Source: Candidatus Izemoplasma sp. | GTDB lineage: Bacteria; Bacillota_I; Bacilli_A; Izemoplasmatales; Izemoplasmataceae | DNA length: 64,000 nucleotides | Reading direction: 5' to 3' | Assembly: GCA_018402725.1 (NCBI GenBank) | Contig: JAGYII010000001.1 | Coordinates: 62,001 to 126,000, forward strand | Shown: positions 24,005-31,461 of the stretch, in pieces | How the letters are laid out: each line of letters opens with the position of its first letter | Position numbering within the stretch: position 1 is the first letter of the stretch | Notes under the pieces: generated by a model | Told to the model about the DNA's origin: nothing | Database searches by the model: none | Seen by the model: only the letters and a program-made list of their open reading frames with translations | Translations under genes and position numbers: made by a program

Positions 24005-24811
24005 ATGATAGGTTTACAAGAATTACAAGTATGGCAATTTGAATTAGTTCAACATGTTCTTACATTCGGTTTTGCCGCAATGGGAGCAGCATTACTTTAT
24101 TTCGTTCTTACCATCAAAGATAATGCACCAAGATATCGCCCTTCAAGTGTTTTAAGTGGGGTCGTAATGGTTTCAGCATTCTTGCTGTTATTCTTACAAT
24201 CACAAAGCTGGGCAGATGCATTTGTATTAGAAGGCGGTCAGTATGTCGCCAGTGGAACTTCAACGTTCTCTAACGGGTTCCGTTACTTAAACTGGTTAAT
24301 CGACGTACCTCACCTCTTAATCCAAATTCTATTTGTTGCCGGAATCGCAGGCGCCGCTTTCAGAAAATACCTTGTTCGTTTTACTGCCAGTGGATCACTC
24401 ATGATTATTACCGGTTATGTCGGTCAATTCTATGAACCAGGTCGTGGCGCTGAAACGAATATCACTATGTGGATCGTATGGGGCGTTATTTCAACCTTAT
24501 TCTACATTTGGGTTTTATTATTAATCACTCAAGTTATTAAAGAAGGCCGTGCGAACATGAAAGGTTCTAAAGCAGAGCCACTCTTCGCAGCAATCTTACC
24601 TTTATTCTATGTGGCATGGACCATTTATCCAATCGCATATGTTATGCCTTTATTCGGCGGAACCGCAGCTGCAGTTCTTCCATTAGCCATCGTGGCTCAA
24701 CAAGTTCTTTATACCATTGCTGACGTAACTTCAAAAATCTTCTATGGTGTTATGCTTAACGTATCTTCAACTCGTTTATCTGTTGAACAAGGCTACGAAC
24801 CAGCCGCTTAA
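24005..24811 (+). CDS. Light-driven sodium-pumping rhodopsin (NDQ type, KR2-like)
   Basis: The 268-residue, seven-helix protein is a type-1 microbial rhodopsin. Helix C reads FRYLNWLIDVPHLLIQILF, giving R93, N96, D100 and Q107. N-D-Q at these spacings is the diagnostic motif of sodium-pump rhodopsins (KR2 N112, D116, Q123). Helix G has D240 and the retinal Schiff-base lysine K244 in ADVTSKIFYGV. H17, S57 and E144 also match KR2 positions. KR2 R243 of the release-side cluster is replaced by Q232. L104 at the spectral-tuning site suggests green absorption (inference). It has its own promoter and terminator. No retinal-synthesis gene is in the window, so retinal would come from elsewhere in the genome or from outside. 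Confidence 0.95.
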   Translation: MIGLQELQVWQFELVQHVLTFGFAAMGAALLYFVLTIKDNAPRYRPSSVLSGVVMVSAFLLLFLQSQSWADAFVLEGGQYVASGTSTFSNGFRYLNWLIDVPHLLIQILFVAGIAGAAFRKYLVRFTASGSLMIITGYVGQFYEPGRGAETNITMWIVWGVISTLFYIWVLLLITQVIKEGRANMKGSKAEPLFAAILPLFYVAWTIYPIAYVMPLFGGTAAAVLPLAIVAQQVLYTIADVTSKIFYGVMLNVSSTRLSVEQGYEPAA

Positions 24812-24818
24812 GTGTCTT

Positions 24819-24850
24819 AAATCCCAGTCTTCGGACTGGGATTTTTTTTT
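24819..24850 (+). terminator. Rho-independent terminator after the rhodopsin gene
   Basis: The 11-base stem AAATCCCAGTC / GACTGGGATTT with a UUCG tetraloop is followed by nine or more Ts. The rhodopsin is therefore a single-gene unit. The same AGTC-TTCG-GACT core recurs in the terminator after nqrF. Confidence 0.95.
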
Positions 24851-24860
24851 GCACTTTTTC

Positions 24861-24887
24861 TTGAAAACAAGGCGTTTGTGCTATAAT
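24861..24887 (+). promoter_or_regulatory. Possible promoter of the ABC-F gene
   Basis: TATAAT at 24882-24887 is consensus. The best upstream match TTGAAA (24861-24866) is only 15 bases away, so the -35 assignment is uncertain. Confidence 0.45.
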
Positions 24888-24902
24888 TTTAACGGTGAAA
24901 AA

Positions 24903-26453
24903 ATGAGTTTATTAACCCTCAAAGATGTGACTTTTAACTATGTTGGAACGCCCCTTTTAGAATCCGTAAATGGGCGTCTTTTAGCCAAAGAACATGTAGT
25001 ATTGCTAGGTCCCAACGGGACGGGGAAATCGACTCTCATGCGCTTACTGATGAAACAAATTAAACCCGATGCCGGCCAGCTGACCTGGGAACCTCATATT
25101 ACCGTGAGAGGGCTTGATCAACAATTGGAGTTGCCCCTTGAAAAAACGGTGCTCGAATTTTTATCCGGTGTTTTTCATGCATCGTTTATACAAGAACAGC
25201 AGATGCAAAAATATTATCAAGAATCCATGACACTCTCAGGCGAGGCACAGCTTAAAAAGATTGCCCAAGCCACCCGGATTCAAGAGGCGTTGAGTGATTC
25301 TGGTTTTTATCAATACCAAACTGAAATATCAAAGATTTTAACTGGAGTTGGCTTATCCACTGATATTTTGAATGATCGGATTCAGACTTTATCGGGCGGG
25401 ATGCGCTCAAAAGTGAAACTGGCTGAACTCTTACTGGCTGAATCGGATGTTTTGTTGTTAGATGAACCCACAAACTTTTTAGATGAAACCCAAGTAAACT
25501 GGTTAGTTCGATATTTAAAGGGATGGCCCAAAGCCTTTATTTTAGTCACCCATGAACCCGATGTTGCTAAAGAAGTGGCTGAAGTCATCTGGGTGATCGA
25601 ACAAAAATCACTGTCTATTTACAGAGGCAATTATGCGTATTATTTAACTGAAAAAGAACTCCGGGCCACCCAACACCATAAAGCGGTGACCGCTCAACGA
25701 AAGTGGATTAAACAAACCGAAACCTTTATTGCAAAAAATATAGTTAGGGCATCCACTACAAAACTTGCTCAAAGTCGACGCAAAGTCCTCGAGAAAACCA
25801 CTCGCCTAAACCCGCTTGAGAAAAAGAAAGAGTACCGTTTTGAATGGCCCCTTAGTCGTCCCACAGGTCAAAAAGTATTAGAAGTAGAGCATCTAGAAGT
25901 GGGGTATGAGGGCCCCTTGGTTGAAGCCATCGATTGGACGGTACTTAAAGGGGAAAAATGGGTCATTACTGGAAAAAATGGCGTGGGGAAATCCACCTTG
26001 ATGAAAACCATCAATGAGATCATTCCATCGCTAGAAGGCCGTTTTAGATGGATTGATACCGCTGATGTTAATTATTTTTCTCAAGAACGAGCCTTTGAAA
26101 AAGAAGAAACGCCATTTTCCGTGATTCATGAGGCATTTCCGTTATGGGACCAAGAACAGATCTATAGTTTACTGGGCTTATTTGGCCTCAAAGCGGATAA
26201 AGCGAAACGCTCAATGCGGACTTTATCTGGAGGAGAACAAACGAAAGTTAGAATGGCTTTGATTGCAAAGATTAAAAGTAATGTTTTAATTTTTGATGAG
26301 CCGACTAATCATTTAGATATCGAAATAAAAGCCGCACTTCAAAAGGCTTTAATTGAGTATCAAGGCACCGTGATATTAGTGTCCCACGAAAAACCTTTTT
26401 ACGAACCCATCTGTGATCGCCAATTGATTTTAGAAAGGGCCAGCCATGAGTGA
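24903..26453 (+). CDS. ABC-F family ATPase (ribosome-associated type)
   Basis: The 516-residue protein has two ABC domains and no membrane segments. Domain 1 has GPNGTGKST, LSGGMRSKV and LLLDEPTNFLD. Domain 2 has GKNGVGKST, LSGGEQTKV and IFDEPTNHLD. A charged linker lies between them. This is the ABC-F layout, whose members act on translating ribosomes or protect them from antibiotics. The specific subfamily is not resolved. ATG 24903 is the correct start; an upstream frame runs back into the rhodopsin gene. It overlaps the acetyltransferase gene by 8 bases, which could hint at a resistance pair. Confidence 0.9.
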   Translation: MSLLTLKDVTFNYVGTPLLESVNGRLLAKEHVVLLGPNGTGKSTLMRLLMKQIKPDAGQLTWEPHITVRGLDQQLELPLEKTVLEFLSGVFHASFIQEQQMQKYYQESMTLSGEAQLKKIAQATRIQEALSDSGFYQYQTEISKILTGVGLSTDILNDRIQTLSGGMRSKVKLAELLLAESDVLLLDEPTNFLDETQVNWLVRYLKGWPKAFILVTHEPDVAKEVAEVIWVIEQKSLSIYRGNYAYYLTEKELRATQHHKAVTAQRKWIKQTETFIAKNIVRASTTKLAQSRRKVLEKTTRLNPLEKKKEYRFEWPLSRPTGQKVLEVEHLEVGYEGPLVEAIDWTVLKGEKWVITGKNGVGKSTLMKTINEIIPSLEGRFRWIDTADVNYFSQERAFEKEETPFSVIHEAFPLWDQEQIYSLLGLFGLKADKAKRSMRTLSGGEQTKVRMALIAKIKSNVLIFDEPTNHLDIEIKAALQKALIEYQGTVILVSHEKPFYEPICDRQLILERASHE

Positions 26454-27258
26454 GAAAAAAGTTATAGATTCATCCATCAGTCCGGTTTCATCTGAAGATA
26501 TCATTAGAGACTTACAGCAACTAGGCCTCAATAAAGGGGACGCAGTGATGTTGCATGTCTCACTTAAATCGATGGGATGGGTGATTGGAGCTGAAGTGGC
26601 TTTATTAAATGCCATTACCACCTTGATTGGGCCAAAAGGGACGTTAGTAATGCCCACTCAAACAGGCCATTTAGGCGACCCTTCTGAATGGGAAAATCCC
26701 CCAGTACCCGCGGCATGGGTATCTAAAATTAAAGCCTCTATGCCCGCTTTTGATCCTTTAAGAACTCCCACCTATCACATGGGCCAAGTCGCTGAACTTT
26801 TTAGAACCTGGCCTGGCGTCATCCGGTCTAATCACCCGCACGCTTCATTTTGTGCATGGGGCTTTGATGCAAAATCATTGATGGAAGAGCATGCTCTTGA
26901 TTCAGCCTTTGGAGTCAAGAGTCCTCTTCATAAGATGCTAAAGCTGCCATTTAAAATCGTCTTAATTGGCGTCGATTATGATGTTTGTACGGCGCTTCAT
27001 TATGCCGAAGCCATTCAAGATACACCCAAAAAAGAAAAAAAGATGATGATCATCCTTCAAAATAAAACGCGCAAAATCATCGAAGTCATGGACCTTGCGT
27101 ATTCCACCCGGATGTTCAAAAAAATTGGCCAACGGTTCGAAAAAGAGGTGGGTATTAAAAAAGGATTAGTCGGACATGCGACCACCCGTGTGATTGAAAT
27201 GCCGACTTTGATTGATTATGCTTCTAAGCTCTTAAAAAACGATGCAACTTTCAAGTGA
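26446..27258 (+). CDS. AAC(3)-family N-acetyltransferase
   Basis: The 270-residue protein matches the aminoglycoside N3-acetyltransferase family (HVSLKSMGWVIG, LIGPKGTLVMPTQTG, PTYHMGQVAELFRTWPGVIRSNHP). Homologues such as YokD occur widely in Bacillota and are not always resistance enzymes. It acetylates an amine using acetyl-CoA in the cytoplasm. The native substrate is unknown. It is translationally coupled to the ABC-F gene. Confidence 0.88.
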   Translation: MSEKKVIDSSISPVSSEDIIRDLQQLGLNKGDAVMLHVSLKSMGWVIGAEVALLNAITTLIGPKGTLVMPTQTGHLGDPSEWENPPVPAAWVSKIKASMPAFDPLRTPTYHMGQVAELFRTWPGVIRSNHPHASFCAWGFDAKSLMEEHALDSAFGVKSPLHKMLKLPFKIVLIGVDYDVCTALHYAEAIQDTPKKEKKMMIILQNKTRKIIEVMDLAYSTRMFKKIGQRFEKEVGIKKGLVGHATTRVIEMPTLIDYASKLLKNDATFK

Positions 27259-27297
27259 TTTATATCCTTATGACTACAATTTTTAAAATAACTTTGT

Positions 27298-27303
27298 TAT
27301 AAT
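27298..27303 (+). promoter_or_regulatory. -10 box of the nqr-like operon
   Basis: TATAAT lies 37 bases before nqrB in an AT-rich stretch. I see no convincing -35 box. Confidence 0.45.
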
Positions 27304-27339
27304 TCATATGTTGAAAAATTCTTACTTAGAGGTGACTTC

Positions 27340-28281
27340 ATGTCCGAAGGCTCAGTGGCGATTCCAAGTGTAGCGATTCAAGGTCGTAAACTATGGATTC
27401 TCAATGCTTCATTACTCATTATCCTCGCGGCCTCAGCTCTTATTTTTGGCCCTTATGTTTTACTCATTGCTTCAGTCAGTATTGCCGTTAGCGCGGCATT
27501 TGATTTTTTATTCATCTATTATAAAAAGGCATCATGGGATGGGGCTTGGCTCTTATATCCCTTGATTTTTTCTTTAATGTTGCCTCCAAGTGCTCCCTTG
27601 TGGATTGCTGGGGTCGGCGCTGCCTTTGGAAACTTATTTGCCAAACGCCTTTTTGGCGGTTATGGAAAAACGATATTTCATCCCGGCGTTGTCGGAATTT
27701 TATTCTTAACGATTTCATTCCCAATCATCATCTTTGGTTGGTTTGATCCAACCGTTCATGGTTGGTATAACCCCTTTGTTGAAGGGGCCACGAGTATCTT
27801 AGCTCCCCTAACCCCCCTTCATCAGCTCAACAGCACAGGGGACACCTCTGCAACCGTCATGAATTTATTATTCGGACAAACCGCGGGTAATATAGGAGAG
27901 ACCTTTGGGGTATTAATCGCTTTATTAGGACTTGGACTTATCGCCTTAAAAGTGATTGATTGGAAACTCCCTGTCAGCATCTTGGCTAGTTTTGTGGTGT
28001 TATCGATCATCTTTGAATTACTCGGTGTTTCTGGAGACAGTTTAAAATCCTTGCTGAGTGGATCGTTACTTTTTGGCGCGTTCTTTGTCGCCTCTGACCC
28101 TGTCCACGCCCCAAGAAATACCAAAGCCATTTGGATCTTTGGTTTTGGGGTTGCACTCCTTACTTTTGTGATTCGTAACTTTGCGACGTTTGCGGAAGGA
28201 TTTATCTTTGCCTTAATTATTATGTCAGCCGTGGGTTCTTTAGTGGATGCCTGGTTAACTAATAAGGAGGTTAAAGCATGA
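27340..28281 (+). CDS. nqrB: Na+-translocating NADH:quinone reductase subunit B-like (NqrB/RnfD family)
   Basis: The 313-residue membrane protein has about nine to ten hydrophobic segments and the NqrB/RnfD signature FGGYGKTIFHPGVVG. A later segment GQTAGNIGETFG also matches. The covalent-FMN threonine, normally in SGATPL, may correspond to T158 in APLTPLHQL. It is shorter than typical NqrB (about 410) and nearer RnfD in length. It is expected to be a membrane core subunit carrying sodium. It is the first gene of the operon and overlaps the next by ATGA. No nqrA precedes it. Confidence 0.85.
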   Translation: MSEGSVAIPSVAIQGRKLWILNASLLIILAASALIFGPYVLLIASVSIAVSAAFDFLFIYYKKASWDGAWLLYPLIFSLMLPPSAPLWIAGVGAAFGNLFAKRLFGGYGKTIFHPGVVGILFLTISFPIIIFGWFDPTVHGWYNPFVEGATSILAPLTPLHQLNSTGDTSATVMNLLFGQTAGNIGETFGVLIALLGLGLIALKVIDWKLPVSILASFVVLSIIFELLGVSGDSLKSLLSGSLLFGAFFVASDPVHAPRNTKAIWIFGFGVALLTFVIRNFATFAEGFIFALIIMSAVGSLVDAWLTNKEVKA

Positions 28282-28871
28282 AACGCATTTTATCAATCAT
28301 GGGTTTTGTTTTTGCGATGGGCTCCATCACCAGTTTACTGATCATTGGGATGGACGCTTTGACTTTCGAACGCATCTTAGCCAACGAGCAAGCCTTGTTT
28401 CAATCCAAAGTATTAGACGCCTTTGACGTCCCTTATACCACCGCGACCATCAATGAAGTCTTCATTCAAAATGTTGAAGCGATTGAACTCGATGTCAACG
28501 GTGAAACCGTTACGGTGTATCGAGATCCTAAAACAGGTCGTATCAGCATGGAAATCAGTGGGGGCGGCGTTTGGGGCCCGATTATTGGGGTCTTAACCCT
28601 TGAACCGGATTTTGTCACCATCGCAAATGTTGCCATCTTACAACAAGAAGAAACGCCTGGTCTAGGGGGCCGTATCACTGAACCTGCCTACTTAGCTAAG
28701 TACATTGGGGTCGTCTTTAATCCTGATGTGGTGGTGACCAAAAATATCCCCTCCGCCGATAATGAAGTCGACGCCATCACCGGCGCAACAGGAACCTCGA
28801 CTCGCTTTCAAATTATTTTAAATGATACCCACGCCAAACTATTTCCGCTTTTACAAGCGTTAGAGAACTAG
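28278..28871 (+). CDS. nqrC: Na+-NQR subunit C-like FMN-binding protein (NqrC/RnfG family)
   Basis: The 197-residue protein has one N-terminal membrane helix and an extracytoplasmic FMN-binding domain. The flavinylation motif is TGATGTS at 168-174, with T173 the expected covalent FMN site. TPGLGGRI, around residues 126-133, is the family's flavin-proximal motif. It would relay electrons between membrane cofactors. An ApbE-type flavin transferase is needed and is not in this window. Confidence 0.9.
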   Translation: MKRILSIMGFVFAMGSITSLLIIGMDALTFERILANEQALFQSKVLDAFDVPYTTATINEVFIQNVEAIELDVNGETVTVYRDPKTGRISMEISGGGVWGPIIGVLTLEPDFVTIANVAILQQEETPGLGGRITEPAYLAKYIGVVFNPDVVVTKNIPSADNEVDAITGATGTSTRFQIILNDTHAKLFPLLQALEN

Positions 28872-28880
28872 GAGACTGAT

Positions 28881-29516
28881 ATGAATCGATTTTGGAAAAG
28901 ACTCCAATACACGAAATGGTTTAACATTTCAAAAGACGGCATCTTCAAAGAGAACCCGATTGTCGTGGCAGTATTAGGGATTTGTTCAGCCCTTGCCGTT
29001 ACCAACCGAGTTGAAAATGCGATTGCCATGGGATTAGCGGTAATGTTTGTCGTCACCGCAAGCTCACTTGTTGTGTCGGCAATCCGTAACTTTATCCCTA
29101 GCCGGGTGAGAATGATTACATACATGGTCATCATCTCATCGTTCGTGATTTTGGTTCAAATGTTCTTAGAAGCCTTTTTCCCTGTGATCGCTGCCTCATT
29201 AGGAGCTTACTTAGGTCTTATCGTTACGAACTGTATCGTCATGGGCCGTGCTGAAGCGTTTGCGGTTAAAAACCCTTTAAAATATACATTTTTTGATGGG
29301 GTTGCAAATAGCTTAGGATACATGTGGATATTAATTGCGGTTGCATTCTTTAGAGAAATACTCGCCTTTGGAACCCTTCTTAACTTCCGGGTCATGCCAG
29401 ATACTTGGGTGAACTGGACCGTGATGGCATTAGCTCCTGGGGGTTTCTTCGTCCTCGCCCTAATCATTTGGGGTGTTCGTGAATGGGCAAAATACTTTGA
29501 TGTGGCAGCAGAATAG
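28881..29516 (+). CDS. nqrD: Na+-NQR subunit D-like (NqrD/RnfE family)
   Basis: The 211-residue membrane protein has six hydrophobic segments. Motifs are NPIVVAVLGICSALAVTNRVENA and, later, LGLIVTNCIVMGRAEAFA, typical of NqrD/RnfE. The conserved membrane cysteines near CSALAVT and TNCIVMG help hold an iron centre between subunits D and E. Start ATG 28881 follows AGGAG. It lies between nqrC and nqrE in the standard order. Confidence 0.93.
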   Translation: MNRFWKRLQYTKWFNISKDGIFKENPIVVAVLGICSALAVTNRVENAIAMGLAVMFVVTASSLVVSAIRNFIPSRVRMITYMVIISSFVILVQMFLEAFFPVIAASLGAYLGLIVTNCIVMGRAEAFAVKNPLKYTFFDGVANSLGYMWILIAVAFFREILAFGTLLNFRVMPDTWVNWTVMALAPGGFFVLALIIWGVREWAKYFDVAAE

Positions 29517-29521
29517 GAGAT

Positions 29522-30106
29522 ATGATGGCCAATTTAGCAGATATTTTTATCACTTCGATATTATCCGGAAACATTGCTCTCACCCTGATCTTAGGGATGT
29601 GCCCACTTATTGCGATTTCAACCAATGTTAAAAACGCCCAAGGAATGGGCTTAGCGGTCATTTTTGTGGTGACCATAACGGGGATTATTAATTATCCGAT
29701 TTATTTATTGCTTCAAGCGACGGGCACTGAACGTTTGTCCATCTTAGTCTTTATTATTACCATTGCAGCGACCGTTCAGTTCTTAGAATTATTCATTGAA
29801 AAAGTATCCCCCAGAATGTACAACAACTTTGGGTTATTCTTACCCCTAATCACGGTGAACTGTGTGGTTTTAGCGGTCTCTTTATTCTTTGTCAACCGGG
29901 GTTACAACTTCGGTCAAACGGCTGCATTTAGTTTTGGTGCATCGATTGGATGGGCCTTAGCCATCATCTTATTAGCCGCCATTCGTGAAAAAATGAAAAA
30001 TCATTCAAGCGTCCCAAGAGGCCTTGCGGGCAGAGGAATTGTCTTTGTTGTTTTAGGCATTTTATCGCTTGCATTTATCGGCTTTACCGGACTCTCATTC
30101 TTCTAG
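29522..30106 (+). CDS. nqrE: Na+-NQR subunit E-like (NqrE/RnfA family)
   Basis: The 194-residue membrane protein has six hydrophobic segments. It shows GMCPLIAISTNVKNAQGMGLAV and FLPLITVNCVVLAVSLF, the two cysteine-bearing half-repeats typical of NqrE/RnfA, inverted relative to subunit D. It is expected to form the sodium-gating pair with subunit D. GGAGA precedes ATG 29522; ATG 29525 is an equal alternative. Confidence 0.93.
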   Translation: MMANLADIFITSILSGNIALTLILGMCPLIAISTNVKNAQGMGLAVIFVVTITGIINYPIYLLLQATGTERLSILVFIITIAATVQFLELFIEKVSPRMYNNFGLFLPLITVNCVVLAVSLFFVNRGYNFGQTAAFSFGASIGWALAIILLAAIREKMKNHSSVPRGLAGRGIVFVVLGILSLAFIGFTGLSFF

Positions 30107-30115
30107 GAGGTAACG

Positions 30116-31201
30116 ATGGATCCCATTTTTGTAGTTACTATTTTACTTGGCATCTTGGTTTTAAGTTCGATCATCTTATTGGGCGCTGAACGCCTCTTTG
30201 GAGGCGGCGGTGAGAAGATGTTGACGGTGAATAATACCCTTCACATCCCCATCACTGAATCAGATACGGCGTTAAATATCTTATCCAAAAACGAAATTTA
30301 TATTCCCTCCGCTTGTGGTGGTAAAGCGACGTGTGGTCTTTGTAAAGTCAAAATCACCGATGGGGCATTTGAACTAAAACCTACCGAAACACCTTTTATT
30401 GGACCGAAAGACGCCGCAGAAGGGATTCGGCTCTCCTGTCAAACTAGGGTCGCTCAGGATATGAAAATTGAAATTCCTGAAAGCTTGTTTGGGGCGAAAG
30501 AATATAAAGTAGAACTGGCAGCTTTAGAATCATTGACCTATGATATTAAACTTGTCCGCTTTAAACTAATCGAACCCAAAGTCTTAGATTTTTACCCGGG
30601 TCAATATGCCCAGTTCATTATTCCAGGGGTTGAAGCGGTTAGAGCGTACTCTTTTGCTGGAGATGCCAAAATCAAAGACCATGTTGAATTCTTAGTTAGA
30701 ATGGTCCAAAAAGGAGTCGCGACCACCTACGTCCATGACATTATGCAACCGGGCGATCAGATGACCATTACCGGTCCTTATGGAGACTTTTATTTAAGAG
30801 AAGAATCCGACCGTGACATTATTTGTATCGCAGGGGGTTCAGGGAAAGCCCCGATTCGTTCGATTTTATATCGTTTAAGAGATTTAGGGATGCCAAGAAA
30901 AGTCCGTTATTTCTTTGGTGCGGTCACCAAAAAAGATCTTTATTACACCGAAGAATTCGAGGAGCTCTCTAAAGAATTTCCTAACTTTGAATACATCCCG
31001 GCCTTATCTAAACCCGCTCCTGATGATAATTGGAAAGGCGAAACTGGCTTAATCACCGAAGTATTAGACCGAATGACCGATGATTTATCAGGGAGTGAAG
31101 CGTATTTATGCGGATCCCCCGGCATGATCTTTGCGTGTATCAAGGTCCTTGATAGTCATAAACTTCCAAGAGATCACACCTATTACGATAGTTTTGCTTA
31201 A
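30116..31201 (+). CDS. nqrF: Na+-NQR subunit F-like NADH-oxidising flavoprotein (NqrF)
   Basis: The 361-residue protein has an N-terminal membrane helix and then a 2Fe-2S ferredoxin domain with ligands C67, C73, C76 and C108. An FAD domain follows (RAYSFAG at 176-182) and then an NADH-binding domain (CIAGGSGKAPIRSI and the C-terminal DSFA). This is the electron entry subunit of Na+-NQR and has no counterpart in Rnf. Its presence marks the operon as Nqr-type. The operon ends with a terminator 5 bases after the stop. Confidence 0.93.
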   Translation: MDPIFVVTILLGILVLSSIILLGAERLFGGGGEKMLTVNNTLHIPITESDTALNILSKNEIYIPSACGGKATCGLCKVKITDGAFELKPTETPFIGPKDAAEGIRLSCQTRVAQDMKIEIPESLFGAKEYKVELAALESLTYDIKLVRFKLIEPKVLDFYPGQYAQFIIPGVEAVRAYSFAGDAKIKDHVEFLVRMVQKGVATTYVHDIMQPGDQMTITGPYGDFYLREESDRDIICIAGGSGKAPIRSILYRLRDLGMPRKVRYFFGAVTKKDLYYTEEFEELSKEFPNFEYIPALSKPAPDDNWKGETGLITEVLDRMTDDLSGSEAYLCGSPGMIFACIKVLDSHKLPRDHTYYDSFA

Positions 31202-31205
31202 TCTT

Positions 31206-31230
31206 AACCAGTCTTCGGACTGGTTTTTTT
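31206..31230 (+). terminator. Rho-independent terminator of the nqr-like operon
   Basis: AACCAGTC / GACTGGTT with a UUCG tetraloop is followed by Ts. Confidence 0.95.
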
Positions 31231-31315
31231 TATTAATAACAAACGGACCGATAATTAAGATTAACGAATATATAGCGATGAAAACGCTTTAATTTCAAAT
31301 AAAAGTTAAAAAAAC

Positions 31316-31393
31316 TTGTATTAAGTGCTTAAATAGGGTATTTTATATAAAAGCACTCCACAAATTCCACAACTTCATGTATGAGTGTTTTTT
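31316..31393 (+). promoter_or_regulatory. Candidate promoter and leader hairpin upstream of oppA
   Basis: The 260-base AT-rich gap before oppA contains TTGTAT (31316-31321) and TATTTT (31339-31344) at 17 bases, a modest promoter. A terminator-like hairpin follows: AAGCACTC (31351-31358) with GAGTGTTT (31383-31390), with a 24-base loop and then Ts. It may be an attenuator. Nothing else was recognised in the gap apart from a good ribosome site before oppA. Confidence 0.4.
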
Positions 31394-31461
31394 CAACCTT
31401 AATATATAAGCCCCTCGGGATTATATAACCATGTTCTAAAAAAAGAGAGGAGAACACAAGA

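Noticed and set aside
24005-24811. Heliorhodopsin or proton-pumping proteorhodopsin
   Set aside because: The helix C residues are N-D-Q, not the proton-pump D-T-E or D-T-D sets, and the order of helices and RYLNW block match type-1 sodium pumps.
24744-24902. Longer start for the ABC-F protein running back into the rhodopsin gene
   Set aside because: It would cross the rhodopsin terminator; ATG 24903 gives the normal ABC-F start.
26446-27258. Whether this gene, directly before nqrB, is the missing nqrA
   Set aside because: The protein has clear AAC(3)-family motifs and none of the NqrA sequence features; it overlaps the ABC-F gene rather than nqrB.
24903-27258. Acquired antibiotic-resistance island (ABC-F plus AAC(3))
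   Set aside because: No transposase, repeat or composition break was seen; both families have housekeeping members in Bacillota. Possible but unsupported.
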